Under the pieces are notes generated by a model. The model saw only the letters and a program-made list of their open reading frames with translations, was not told where the DNA came from and did no database searches. 64,000 nt of DNA from Cliona cf. orientalis (taxonomy: Eukaryota > Porifera > Demospongiae > Clionaida > Clionaidae), in NCBI GenBank assembly GCA_963930775.1, contig OZ005703.1, positions 992,001 through 1,056,000 on the forward strand. Reading direction: 5' to 3'. The first letter of the stretch is position 1, and the number at the start of each line of letters is the position of its first letter. The translations under genes were made by a program, and so were the position numbers. Below are positions 43,101 to 56,232 of this stretch, one piece after another.

Positions 43101-44417
43101 ATGGCGGCAACCAACTATTCGCAGTACTCCGAGTACACTCCTCCCGCTCCTGAGGGTAAGCTTCTCTCTTTTTTCTCAATACTAGGTAGTCAGTATGTCA
43201 CTTACAGTCCTTATAAGCTTTCAAGCCACCCTTGAAACAGTTTGTCCCTTGTTTCCAATTATCGCCCATCATCCTAACATTCTTTGGCCAAAAAATCGCT
43301 TTAGATTTCACATTACTGTGTGTATGTACGTGTACGTGTGCAGACCCGGATGTTCGAAATATCATTGACAAGTTGGCAGTGTTTGTTGCCAGGAATGGGG
43401 CGGAATTTGAGCAAATGACGATGGAGAAACAGCGCGAAAACCCAAAGTTCAACTTCCTATTTGGAGGAGAAAGCCACGCCTACTACAGGTGGCGGGTGAG
43501 TCAGGAACAGGCGTCCCTCTACGGCCAGCATTCACAACAACCAGGTCTGTTAAATTTTGTGTGTGTACGTGTGTTCTCAATTTTAACCCCATTGCTTCTG
43601 AATTTCAGGGATGCAACAGATTCCTTCGCTGATGTCGCAGCAGCCTGTAGCTCCATCTTATAGTGCCCCGCCCTCTTCCCAGGCCCCCAGCGGCTATGGG
43701 CAGCAACAGCAACAACAGCAACCGCATCAATCACACCAGGGGCAGGGCTCCTATCCCCCCGGCCCCTCGGGATTTAATCAACCACAGCAGGGGGGATCAT
43801 GGGGACCCCCTACTTCTGGATCAGGGGGCCAGCAACCTCTTCTGTCACAACGTAAGCTACCCCCCCTCTCTCTCTCTGTACATGTGCTTATTATATATTC
43901 ATACTTCATAATTTTATCGATTTAGCACCTGGGCGGAGTCAGTCTCCACCCCCTCCTCCCTGGATCCAGAAGCAGCGGGCACAGTCTCTAGAGCAGCAGC
44001 TGAAGCAGACTAAACTGGCGGAGCAGAGTTCACTCCAGCAGCAGGGGATCTCAAACCCACTGGAGATGGAGTTTACTGACGTTGTTCGACCCATCATGGA
44101 AGCATGCACAAAGGACGCCATCGCTGTGAGGCATACCTACTGATTTTGTTTCTATTATAATTCTCTCTCTCTCTTTCTCTTTCTATCTCCTTGCCTCCTC
44201 CTCTCTCCTTCCCTCCCTCCCTCCTCTATCTGTCTCTCTCTCCTCCTTTTTTCTTCTCTCCCTCCAAAGGCTGGAAAAGGTTGGATATTCAATCAAGCTG
44301 TCACAGTGGACGAGTGTAGACAAGTGGCCAGGTTTATTATGCGAAAGTGAGTGCACACGTTTGTGTGAACACTTTAGTCCAATTTTTATCCTCCCTCCCT
44401 CTCTTTCTCTCCCTCTT

Positions 44418-44453
<36 letters not shown>

Positions 44454-47400
44454 CCCTCCCCACCCCACCCCATCCATGGACGTGCTCCACATACTTCAGG
44501 ACGCTATCCGCACCCGGTGTTAATTTTACACAAAAATTACACATCATTTATTTAATAAATGATGTCATCCACCACTGGTGAGTAAATGTCTAACCTCCTA
44601 GTAATTATTAGTCATGAAAATTTAATATTATTGCACACATGCACAACATTTTGCTAATAATTATAATACCTGTGTAATATACTTTGCCTGCTACACAATT
44701 CTGTAAGTCTTGTAATATACTTAGTTACATGCATGTACATGTATAGTATAAATTATGTAATTAAGTACATGTAGTTATTAAAATAAGTTATTAAGTCCAT
44801 CGATTAACTCTGTCGCTGTTTTGCCTTGTGCGTAGTTTACGGAAGGGGGCACAAGACCTGAAACAGGTAGGGTAGGCCATTCCCACCGGCCACACTCACT
44901 CACTCTCTCTCACTCACTCATGGCTAAGTACTATCTTCTCTTACATATCTAATGTACTGTGTTTTGCATAATAACTATATATTTAATATAGTACTAATGT
45001 AATTGTATTCAGTAGAGGTGGAGTGAGTTGCACATGTTTCCATGCATGAAACACTCCAGTTTTGAGCATTTTTTGTGAATTTCTATAATACTAAAGTACA
45101 TCTACCTGAGCTTGGTGAAATTTTTGTCTGATGATAGTTTTCAGCTATGTGCTCTCACTATCCGTCCCATCTCTACTATGGCGTTTTTGTAGGGAATATT
45201 AATTTTTTATCATTTTTTGCCTGTTTTATATTTACTGCCTTGCTATCTACACATAATTGTTGCATGCTATATTATAGTAATTTGCCGTTGTATAGTAGAT
45301 CTATGTGATGATGTGTGCATGTACATACATGTAAGTAGCGTGTTGTATGAAATAATGGTGAGTACGGAAAGAGAGCATTGTTTCTTGGCGTGCAGGCGAT
45401 TGAGGACCACGTGGTGCAAATGTTCTACAACGTGTACAGCAGTGACCCACAGAATGCCGACAGTCTCCTGAAGGTACAACTATTATAGATCACATGATAG
45501 TCATGTGGTGAGTTTTAATATTGTTTTTAACAGGTGTTGAAGATCTGGGAAACACAGCAGTATTTCAGTGAAACTGCTCTCCAGGTTAGTTATTGCACCC
45601 ACATGTACTGTTTTTAAATTTTTTAATTTTGCCCCTCTCTCCCTCAGCAAATTCGAACGATTCTCTCTGAAGATGTCATTACAAATGTAAGAATGATTAT
45701 TTTATCGTGCATTCATAATTGATTTCCATTCTAAAACTTACAGGACGGTGCTAATCAAACATCATCAAGCCAGGGGCCTGGTAAGGGTTAATAATAATAA
45801 TTATCAAAATTAATGATGATCGGACCTTTTTATGGATCGTATATTAAATTTTCTCTTTAGAGGGTCAGCAGGTGCCTCCATGGCAACAGAGACCCCAGCA
45901 ACAGGCTCCTCCCCCTCCTGGCGGAGCTCCACCCACTGGCGATAGAATGTACGACCACCAGTCTCACCCCAACATTCCACCTCAGATGCCGCCATGGCAA
46001 CAGCAGCAAGCTCCACCCCCTTGGCAGCAGCACGACCAACAAAGTATGCATACATGTAGTCACATGTTTGTGAATTAGTTGCCTTGAATTGGTAGTAAAA
46101 CTGAATTTCATGGAGAACAGTACTAAAGTACCATAGATCGTGAAAGTTTTGCTGTTAAAAAATTTTCATCAATGACCTTTTCCGACGAAAATTAAACACA
46201 AAAAATTTTGTGTAATGTATGTCGACCTATACCTGCTTTGGTCGCTGAAGTCTGTCGACGAAATTTAGACTACACGAAAAATTTACAAGTGAAATATTTT
46301 ACTGGTGAAAATATCCCAATCTACGGTATCTCTCCTGAAGACTGAAGTATGTCCCTGTTCTATACTGTATTTTAGGGTTTGGTGGTCCACCACATCCTCC
46401 TCCCCCCTGGGGTCAGGGTTCATCCAGCCAAGGTGCCCCGCCTCCTCCCTGGGCCGCCCAGCAACAACAGCAGCAGCAACAGCAGCACCACCCGATGTCG
46501 GGGAAACCAATGCCCCTCTTCCCTCCAGCTCGTCATTGCCACGATAAGGAGGAGCCTCCCCTTCCACCATCCTCACAGCCTCACCATGAGCACAGTCGCT
46601 TTGGAGGCCCTGAGGGAGGAGACAGAGACCAAGGTATATACAGGCATGCAACTGCTCATGAAGGGAATTAGCTGTATCATGTAAGTAAATCTCAGGCTAG
46701 TCGCTAAAGCAAAATCTAAGAGTGGTATGTACTGCGCTTAAAATGGCCACTTGTGGTTTAAAACCATATCAGATGTAAAGTGGCAGTTTAAGAGCAGTGC
46801 TGTGCCACTCTACAACTCTTTAGTGACTTCCCTGAATCTAGATGGCTAGAGAAATCCATTACATGAAGAAATAAAGAAAGGTGTAATGGTAGTCTGGTTC
46901 TAGAGACATGCATTCATGATCATAATATTGTTGAGCTACGTATGAATCTTGTGATTTCAGGCCAGTACAGAGATGAGCGACATCATGATGACAGAGACGG
47001 TAGAGGAGATCGAGAAGGAGGAGGAGGGCCTCTGTTCCAACGGCAGGACCCAGACGCAATGGACGGGGAGAGGGAGAGGGAGAGGGAGAGGGAGAGGGAA
47101 GGGCAAAGGGAACATGGTGAATCTGAGAATCGGCCGAGTATGCGTTTTGAGTCGTTTGAATACAACCATCAGTCTCACTCGGACATGAGGGGCGGAGGCG
47201 AAATCGATAGGGAGTCACGTGACTCAAAACCTCAGGTCTTTGACTACCACCACCAATCAAATCCGCCTCCACCGTGGGGTATAGACCCCAGACACGGACC
47301 GCCACCACGTCCCATTCCCATTCCACCTCCTGGATTTGGACCACCTCCGCATCGTTTTCCTCCATCTGAATGGGGGCCTCCCCCTCGTGGGGGTGGTGGT

Positions 47401-48941
47401 GGTGGTCCCCCTGGCCCCCCAGGTTCACGTGGCCCCCCAGGTCCCCCTCATGGCCTCCACCACGGCCCCCCTCCTCCCATTCGGCCGCCTTCCCCTGATC
47501 TACCCCCGCCTATACCATACTATGATCTCCCTGCTGGAATCACATGCTTGCTGGTTCCTGTAAGAAAATTTCACCAATTCCAAAGTACATTGTTTTACTA
47601 TTATTCTTTTTGACAGCTTCATGAGGATGGCTATCGACCTTTGGACCCTAACAAGGTCCGCATCCCCCCTCCCCAGCCCCCCACGGAGCGGCTGCTCAAA
47701 GCTGTGGACGAGTTCTACCAGGAGGAGACTGAGGATGCTCCAAGAAACAAGTTAGTACTGCAGCTTAGAAATGAAGCTAATCACCTTAAAATGCCATACT
47801 TTCATCACCTAACCTATCTTATTAGCTAGTACCGTAAATCTGGAAATTTTCGTTGTAAAAATATTTTCGTAGTCGATGGTGGCTATGAAAATTAATCTTA
47901 CGAAAATTAGCATGCACTAGTAACGCTAATGTGGTAAGGGGTCATTCTACGAAAAATTTTTTACACATACAAAAGTTTCTTTTTACGAAAATTTATCGTA
48001 CGAAAGTTTCTTTACACAAAAATTTCCAGATCTACAGTATAACTTATGCACACTCTAATCTCCCCTCTCTCTCTCCCTCTCTCTCTCTCCTTCCCGCCAT
48101 CCTTCCTCCCACTCCTTCACTATTTCATATCCAGAGAGGGTTGGGAGGCAAGGGCTCTTCTTGGTTTCTACGAGTCGAAGAAGAGGGCCAAGGAGAGTAT
48201 GAGCAGTCGCTATCGTCGCAGACCACCTACAAGAAGGAGAAGGTGAGGACTTTAGATGTATAGTGGAACCCTGCTATAAGGATATCTCCCTTAATCAGGA
48301 CACCATGCATGGTCCCAGCTACATAGTTCTAAGGAATCCTGAAATAGTGTATCACTGACATTATTATCTTGTTGCAGATCTCGATCAAGGTCTGATTCCC
48401 GTTCTCCACGATACAGGCGCAGTAGGAGGTGAGTAAAGTAATAATGGCCAACGTTTTCAATAGGATTTCCATCTGGGTAATAATTTTTGTATAGGTCCCA
48501 TTCCTATTCCCCTGATCGTCGTCGCAGCTACAGCAGGTCCCGTTCTCGTTCTCGTTCAAGATCTCGCAGCCGTTCCCCTCCTCGTAGAAGGAGAAGGTCG
48601 TCCAGATCCCCATCCACAGACTACTCTAGGTCACGTTCCAGATCCAGGTCCAGGTCTCGTTCCCGTTCTCCACGCAGACGTAGGAGATCTCGTTCCAGAT
48701 CTAGATCCCCATTTCTGCCTACGGTTCGCTCACCGAGACGCAGTCCCCCTCCCCCTATGCCACCTGCATTCATGTAAGCACACAATACACATTGTATGCT
48801 TGCCAGTTGCATGCTATATATCGCATTGTGTGTGTGTGTGTGTACATGTATATGCCAAGTTTGTCCAAACAAATTGGTGTTCATTATGCAGCTTAATTTT
48901 TTAAGAATTTCTTACTGTTATACAGTGGTTAAATTCTCTTT

Positions 48942-48986
<45 letters not shown>

Positions 48987-49999
48987 CCGTGGCTCCGTAG
49001 GACCTTTGAGAAGCCCCTTGAGGACACTAACGTTGGTCACCAGATGCTGAAGAGGATGGGTTGGGAAGGGGCGGGGCTTGGCGCCGAGGAACAGGGCATA
49101 CAGGAGCCGGTTAAAGGAGGGGATGTCCGAGACAAGATGGACAAATACAAGGTGGGCGTGGTAACGTTGTTAACCTCTAATTATGCCTGTTTTCGGGTAA
49201 TTGAATTTCAGTAAGTTGGAGTGTTTGGCAGAAGTTTAAAGTAATTAGGTGTACGTGCGTTGCATGACTTAGGGGTGCACTGGAATCTTGGAGGTGCCGC
49301 TCAGTATTGAAAGCTAGTAATGAGTACTGTAATGTAATGGCTCAGTGTTCTGTTTTAGATACATGTACGAGAGCTTTCTGTGGGCAGTTCCTTTTGATCT
49401 TCGAAGTAGTAGTTGTACCTCTCGATTGTGGTCACCACTGGGACCACTTGAAGTGCCCTAATCAAAGAGCTGTCCATAGTAATATTATTATTTCAGAGGT
49501 TATTTTATACACTTCTCTGCATACAATGTATATAGCTGCGACAACAGGCAAGTGTCCAGATTAGCGAGTTGTCCTTACTTTAGAGAGGTTCCATGTGTAA
49601 TCTTATAGTGGTTCCACTGTACATGTGTACATGGAGCATGGGGAGAACCCTGGTCATTAAATTTTATAGTAGAAGAGGGAGAGGGAGTGGTGGCTGCTGT
49701 AATAAGGTGTCTGCCTCGGAGAATGAAATCTATTCTGGGGTTCCAGATTATTAATTGAAGAATTTGATGTGTTTCGAGAATTTACTGCTATCGTTATCAC
49801 CCCCTCCAGGGAGTTGGGATCAACCTCCACGATCCGTTTGAGCTGTTCCGAAAGAACAAAAGTTACACCTACAACAGGCGGGAGCGCTCTGGTGAGTACT
49901 ATTCTTTAGTTAGCTAGACTACTTAGTAGCTGGTCATGCAAAATATTATTATTAAATTAAATTTTATGAATCTGGATTTCATGTATTGCAGGTCGATGA
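43101..49999 (+). CDS. CHERP: CHERP homologue (SURP, CID, RS and G-patch splicing factor)
   Basis: Nuclear U2-snRNP-associated splicing protein in other animals. Twenty-one exons: 43101-43155, 43344-43544, 43609-43851, 43926-44125, 44270-44346, 44500-44577, 44836-44866, 45396-45473, 45534-45584, 45648-45686, 45744-45780, 45861-46043, 46376-46633, 46961-47559, 47617-47750, 48135-48242, 48378-48428, 48495-48773, 49001-49151, 49810-49891, 49992-49999. Total 2943 bases, 980 residues (human 916). SURP domain at about 20-75 (IIDKLAVFVARNGAEFE, NPKFNFLFGG). A CID-type RNA polymerase II CTD-binding domain at about 205-350 (CTKDAIAAGKGWIF, HIIYLINDVIHHC). Then Gln/Pro-rich low complexity, YYDLPAG, RPLDPNKVRIPPP, an Arg-Ser region (about 780-900) and a G-patch at about 908-950 (MGWEGAGLGAEEQGIQEPVKGG). 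Confidence 0.95.
44162..44268. repeat. CT-rich tract in CHERP intron 4
   Basis: Pyrimidine-rich low complexity running into the 3' splice site before exon 5. Confidence 0.8.
44390..44454. repeat. (CT)n microsatellite in CHERP intron 5
   Basis: Long CT runs with CCCT variants; serves as an extended polypyrimidine tract before the exon at 44500. Confidence 0.85.
46129..46327. mobile_element. TACCGTA-type MITE in CHERP intron 12
   Basis: Inverted ends TACCATAGATCGTGAAA... and ...AATCTACGGTA, rich in 'cgaaaat' units. Related to the element at 47829-48041. Confidence 0.6.
47829..48041. mobile_element. TACCGTA-type MITE in CHERP intron 15
   Basis: Left end TACCGTAAATCTGGAAATTT, right end AAATTTCCAGATCTACAGTA; the interior is full of 'acgaaaatt' repeats. 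Terminal similarity to the element at 46129-46327 and weakly to the palindrome at 27219-27323. Confidence 0.7.
48946..48984. repeat. (CT)n microsatellite at CHERP exon 19 acceptor
   Basis: About 18 CT units shortly before the acceptor at 49000. Confidence 0.9.
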
Positions 50000-50605
50000 T
50001 GTATCTTTGTGGATGCTACCCATTAAGTTAAGATGACTCACGTTTTTTTTTTCACCTGAAAGTAATTTTGTGTTAATTATGAAGTATGGACACACCCCAT
50101 GCAACCAGCAGTTACTGCAATGAATTCTTGTTCTGTTGGACAACCACTTGTGTCACATCTACTTATACATACCTCCCCCAGTAAAAAAAAAAAAAAATTA
50201 TCATTGACTGTGCCTACCCACTTCTGCTTTGTGCATTCACTGACTATCTAAAATATCTTTCCTCTCAACTTATCATGACACTACTGCTATAGTAATATTA
50301 TTATACATTTATTATTGCTACTGCTGTATTGTGGTTATTCATTCTTGCCAAGAAAAAGACGATTTACAAAAGTTAGCAGATTTGTACTTCGTGTTCACTC
50401 CCTTGACTAAATGAATGTCCAGGAGCACGTTTTTTTTACAAGCAGCTGCTCACAAGTTGGCCCATCACTGATTGCCATATATGGAAGTCGTATTACATGC
50501 ATGTACATGTACTGGGAAGGTAGATGAGACAGTTTCTGGACGTTGGCTGTTTGGGAGACTAGTCAGTGAGTGATGGTGGATAAAATTGCCTTGATCATTC
50601 GTGTT
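50000..50605. other. Convergent 3' region between CHERP and the coiled-coil gene
   Basis: Holds the 3' UTRs of both genes. A 15-A run near 50184 and T-rich stretches are present. No coding sequence. Confidence 0.5.
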
Positions 50606-51739
50606 CTAGGTTTCATCTTCAGAACTGGAGTAATCCAATCCTAACAGATTCATTGAAGAAGTGGTGCTCTTTGTATGAATTTTTTCACCAACTACATGTG
50701 TTTCTTCTGCTATTTCTGATGCACTAAAAGTCACATGACTGTCATGTGACTGCTTGGCCTGTTCTTTTTCTAGTAGTGGTGAGCATAGTCTCTTGCATGC
50801 AGCCTGACCTTCAGCCTCGTTCGGATCATAGCATGACATCACATGACTGTCATGTGACCTCTTGCGGCTGTATCCCCTCGGTTGCCATGGTATCGTGTCC
50901 TTATAGCTTGGATCCAGTTGCTGAACTTTGGCGACAAACTTTTGGTGCTCTTTCTTCAGCTCATCGAGTCTTCGTTTAAATTCCTCAATCTTCCTGTCAG
51001 GGTAATCGCGCGTAGAAGATATTTGCTGCAATTTGTGACAAAATGTGCGAATAATTTGAACCGATTGATATTATGAGAAAATATGTCAACATTGGCAATT
51101 TTGGAAATAACTCTAGCGATTGAGTGCTTGTTTAATAATAATTATTTATTGAAAAACTGATATACCCTGAGAAGGTAGTTGACTTCATGTCTGATGCTTG
51201 GTATCCATTTCTTTACGTCTGCCGCTGTGTGCAACTGATGCTGTACATGTAGATGCATAGGTTTGAGAGAGAAATTATTGGGGTTAAAGATATGCTTGTG
51301 TGCATAATTATAATATATTATAAAAGGATAAGGTTCTAAACATCCTAAGAGAGAGAAAGTAGGGAGTAGTCGTGAAGGATACGGGCATCCTGAAGCCACA
51401 GTAATTCAAAGCCACCTGTCCACACACACTACGTTGATGTCAATGCCACCACATCCTTGGTGAAGGAAAGTTTGCACTAGTTAATGCCGACTCACCAGAC
51501 GGGGTCTTTCTGAACCACCTGACTCTTGCTCACCCCTGGCTTCTGAGGAAAACAGACAAGAGAAGCGAGCATGTTCATGAACAAGGTAAAGATTGTCTTC
51601 TTTTTAATGTAGGCTATTGATCTTAATGGATAGTGAAAATGTATTTGTGATGTTTATGGGACGAATTACCTTTCTGTTTTGCCACAAGAAATCTATTCAA
51701 TCGACTCCCTTTTCTATCGATGTGCCTAGAAGCAGCCAT
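50606..51739 (-). CDS. Conserved small coiled-coil protein, unknown function
   Basis: Five exons: 51670-51739, 51496-51542, 51383-51415, 51166-51240 and 50606-51025. They sum to 645 bases, 214 residues, phases consistent. Starts MAASRHIDRKGSRLNRFLVA. A predicted helical region follows (HTAADVKKWIPSIRHEVNYL and KIEEFKRRLDELKKEHQKFV), then PWQPRGYSRKR, two copies of SHDSHV, and an acidic end LLGLDYSSSEDET. It looks nuclear (basic patch, acidic C-terminus), but I cannot name an orthologue with confidence. Divergent from the PDZ gene with 205 bases between ATGs. The duplicated SHDSHV codons come from two copies of the palindrome TCACATGACTGTCATGTGA. Confidence 0.72.
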
Positions 51740-51944
51740 CTACACAAATTTATTCGGTAAAGATCGTCAATTCCTCCGTATACGTCGCCGTTTATGGTCC
51801 GTAAACTATGAATAATCTGTAGGGATTTACCCGCGTACCAGGTGACCCCATTTCCAGTGAGATAGAAGTTTGCTTGCAAAGATTTGAGTGAAAGAACCAC
51901 TTGTAATATCTGAAGTCTAAAAAGTGATAGATCTATACAAAACC
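51740..51944. promoter_or_regulatory. Divergent promoter, coiled-coil gene / PDZ gene
   Basis: The 205 bases between the ATGs at 51739 (minus) and 51945 (plus) must contain both 5' UTRs. No specific motif identified. Confidence 0.5.
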
Positions 51945-54900
51945 ATGGGAGATTCTGTAAGTATCTAGCAGTGTGTTGATCAGCTGATAATAGGTGCACA
52001 AATCTTTTTGTCACGGTGCTCCCTCCAGTTTGCAAACAGACTTGCACGGCGATTGAGTGCCTTTTATAGCTCGCTAAACAATGCACACGGTGCATTGGTA
52101 CGTGCATCTGTACAGTACAGTCTAGCTGGTCTCTATAATAGTATTGTTTCCTTTGATTTGTACACTATCACCCCCATCTCAAATTGCGCGTTGCTCTTTA
52201 ATAATGTCTGCTGCACTGATCTCATCGTAGGAGCAGTCAATTGAGTGGCAGATTGCCTCTTTCTTCAACGAGTACCCTCTACTCTGGGCCGTCTATGCAT
52301 TGGTCATGCTGCTGCCCATTGTCTTCATCATCGCTTGCATTTGGCCCAGTAAGAAGGTAAGCCATATTAATAGTTCCATAATTTTCATCTCTGTACTTTA
52401 ATACTTGTTTGCCCCCAGGCATGTCATGTATTGTATGAAGTGCCCCATTGTTCAATAGTCATTGTTCATGTGCAGCCATTGTGCAACAATATTTAATACA
52501 CCCTTGTTTAAATTTTGTTGGTACATGTACGACTCTCTTCCTGTGTAGTCTAGAAAGTGTTTATTGAATCAAAATTTGTTGGCTGTTGTAGTGACTGCAG
52601 ATCCTTCCCCGCCCGATTGCAGAATCCAGATAGTTGAATGGCCGGTTGTCGCACACAACGGTATTCATACCGGCTGTTGGTGTTAAGCATATTCAAAGGG
52701 CGGTGCTTCAGTGTATGCATAACATAACTGATATGGATGCACACCCCTATAGTACTAGTGTGCATCTGCTATAGCAATCATATTATTGTACCAATAGCAG
52801 TGCTGTTGTATAGTTAAGTAGTATGCATAGCTCGGAATGGCTATATAATAAGTGAAATATCAACTGTTATGTGGGAGGCCCAGCCTATGAATGCTATTAT
52901 TAGAACCATACCACCTGACTTACAGCGCTTTGATCACACTGTGATGATCTATATAATAGCAAAGATCATTCCATACTGCTTATTGTAGTTATCGTACGTG
53001 CACGGCTGGCATACTATGTATGGGAGCATCACTGGAGTGTATATTTAGTATTTGTGAGAGTATATATAGTTGGATCAGCTGCTATTGTAGGAGGTAGTGG
53101 TTCTATATAGCTATAGGTAGGTAGGTTTTTGCCAAGTGCTAATGGACACAGTGCAACCTTTCATGGCTTATGTGGTGACAGCAAGTCATTAGCAGAGGCC
53201 ATTCAACAGATTGAAGTGTGAATTTAGACCAATAGCTATCCAGTTTCTGAGACCTATAGCTCAATAACTAGAGAAGTGTCAAACTAGCTAGCAAGACTGA
53301 GATAGCTAGTTATATAGTCACTAACTATAGTCAGTCTAGTCTTGACTACTGAAAGACCACTCGAATAGAAGAAGCTGAAAGAGTGGTTGGGAGAAGAGTC
53401 TAAAGAAGAGTGTCAGTCACAGCCTACATGTAGCTCTAGCTAGCTGTGTCACTGAGTGAAGCCTAGAGTATCTCTGACTGAGAGCAGCTGCCACTGTTGG
53501 AAGTTAAACTGCTGAGAGATGGGGAACTGTGTTGGTCAGGTAAGTCAACACTCAGTGTCAATGAATGAGCCAAGAAAAGTACCACGAGTGCATGAGTTTA
53601 CTAGTAAAAAGGGCACGCCCCATCCACCCGAGGCCCCAAGCCTGAGTTTGTTTAATGGCAGACATTCTCTGCTCATTGCTTGTGTAGGATGGCCAGTCTT
53701 GATTATGTAGGATAAAAGTCTGCATACTCAGGACTAAACCAACAGTTAACATCAGATTAAATTTGAACCGTGACTGAGCCTGTTTCCTTTTAGCTTCCTA
53801 GATATATCTCCATGTTTCTGTGAGCACAATTAATCCAAAAAATCACGATCTTCTACTGTAGAATCTGTAGATGCCCCAGTCAGTGGCTATAATAATCTAT
53901 TGTCATGCTGAGTCTGATGCTATCACACAGTGCTAGCTCCTGGCTTATCACCACAGGCCAGGCTTACTTTTCAATATTGAAGAGTGTGATTATGTGGACT
54001 CAGGGGGCGGGCTAGCTATACGGTTTAGCTAGCTAGCTACATGTAGCTGGCTGGATCCCGAGTTGCAGCTGGCCACGAGTCGTGCTTGAATGATTAATTA
54101 TTCATTGTCAAACGACAGTGTTCTTTGTAACTTGATCTCGGAAACAATTGTGTACTCTACGTGTAGTCGCGGTATAGCCGGTGTGTTCAACAGGTGCTCG
54201 AAGCGTGTAGCCGCTAAACTGTTCTCGTCGAGAACCAATAAAAATTATCACAAACTGAATAATACTGTAATGCCATGCGTATTATCATCACAATACTATT
54301 ATTATCCAATTATGTACTGTAACTCTGTGCATGCCTGAGGTAGATATATGGAGTTGGTATGTCTGTTCACATTCACTTAGAAACATTGAACCCCATGTTC
54401 GCTAAGTACTGCGGTAGCTAAACTATTGGATACATTTCAACTACATGTGGTAAATTTATATAGTCAGTATAGTACTAAGTGGTCAGATTATTCACTACTG
54501 CACTGATGTGTACATATTATGTCAGTACTCTCTCAAGCGTTCGTATAATAAGATACAAGTACTATAATATCGGCCTTTCAAGCCTTCGGTACGGATTTTC
54601 CTTTGATGTGGGGATCGGGAGCATCCAGTACGGCTTTGATGTGGCCACAGGCTCCTCCCACTGAACTATGTCCTCCGTCAAGGCGGCATTAAGTTAAAGG
54701 AATAATACTGTTACTGTCAACGCTAACAAAAGTAGCTACCTGTGACTCCATGGCGGTTGTTTGGACAGCGAAATCCTTACGATGGCTTTCACTAACATTT
54801 CAGATAAAGCCAGATCCATTAGCTTCAGCGCTTTATAGCTGCAAGGCAAGTATATGGCTCATACTGAAAATAGATTTGTAGCAAAGGTGCATACAAATAA

Positions 54901-56193
54901 TTGTTATATCTGTCTTGTACATGTATCTTACGTGCGTGGATTGGGGAGGAAGGGCGGACGACTATAAAGAGACCGCTTTCTGAAAATAGATTAATATCTA
55001 GCACCTGAGGTGTAAGTAAGTGTAGGAGTTGAGTTGCTATTAATTTTGAGATAGAGCGGCCGGTGTCTATTGCAGCTGTGAAGTCAGCTAGTGTTAGTCC
55101 TATCTTCAGTTCACTTTCAAACAAGTGGTGTAAATTCAACGATTATCACCTAAGGTGTAGCTGGCAATGGCTTCTGGTCCGTGTAGAGAGAGAGATGAGA
55201 GTGCTGAGGTAGGTAAGGGTAAGGGTAAGGGTAAGGTCGGTCATTTCCAATTGGCCACTTGTCGAACATGTGCTGGCAATTAGTTGCAAACGTCCATCCT
55301 CGTTTGTGCGATCAATACTCGGGCCGGCGATTTTGCAACGGCTTCTCCAGCCATTAATTTCTAATTTCTCCACTTACCTGGCATGTGCTGGGGTGGTTAA
55401 ATGTCATATATACGTGCATGCATATGGAGTTATATTATATAGATATAGAGAAGTACAGATTAGGAAGTTTTTGGTTACTGAAGAAATTCCAGTCGATTTG
55501 TTCTCAACAAGATCAAAGCTTTAACTTCGTTGTTTTAATAGAGTTTTGATTAATGGTGCAATATGTCGCACATGTCCGCCTGGATAAAGTAGGGCAGTGT
55601 GTGTGTGTACGTATGTGTGTTTAAGTTAGATAGTTTTGAGCAGTATTGAGTAATGTGGGCGTGCGGCAGTACAGCGTATGTACAGTAGGTGGGTTGTACG
55701 TAGTTGAAGTAGAAGGAGGAGGAGGACTGGGAATTGGACATTGATCCTCATGCAATTATACATCCACCTACGTACCCCGCCCAGCATGCATTGATTCACA
55801 TGCCACACACACACACACACACTCACACACAGAAGGCAGATTCTGTTGCACAGCGCAAGAAGACAGACGCCCCAACTCCTGATGATAGGGGTAAGTCATT
55901 ACTTGCCATGGTGTGGTGAGAAGAGCTAAAGTCATAATATAATATCGTGCGTGACACAAAATATTATGGTATCACTGACAATAGAGCCTTCACTCCCCAT
56001 GCTATATATATATGAATATCTTTGAAGGAGTGTCCAGGTAGAGCCTGACAGGCGATGAATAGGCAAGTGTTTGGAGGGGTGTCTCGCAAATTTAGCAAAT
56101 TTTGGACTTGAGTATGTTGGCATTGAGAAATGTGTGTGTATGTATGTGTATGTGGTGTATGTGTGTGTGTGTGTGTGCATATGTGTGTGTGTG

Positions 56194-56232
<39 letters not shown>

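Noticed and set aside
46942..47613. Alternative-frame open frames over the CHERP proline-rich exon
   Set aside because: The CHERP frame is fixed by phases of the flanking exons and by the match around YYDLPAG; the other frames are compositional.
53519..53710. 63-codon open frame beginning MGNCVGQVSQHS as a stand-alone gene
   Set aside because: A strong splice donor follows the seventh codon and the remainder has no homology; treated as a possible alternative first exon instead.
55198..55231. GGTAAG tandem run resembling a telomere repeat
   Set aside because: Only a few units and intronic; no evidence of a chromosome end.
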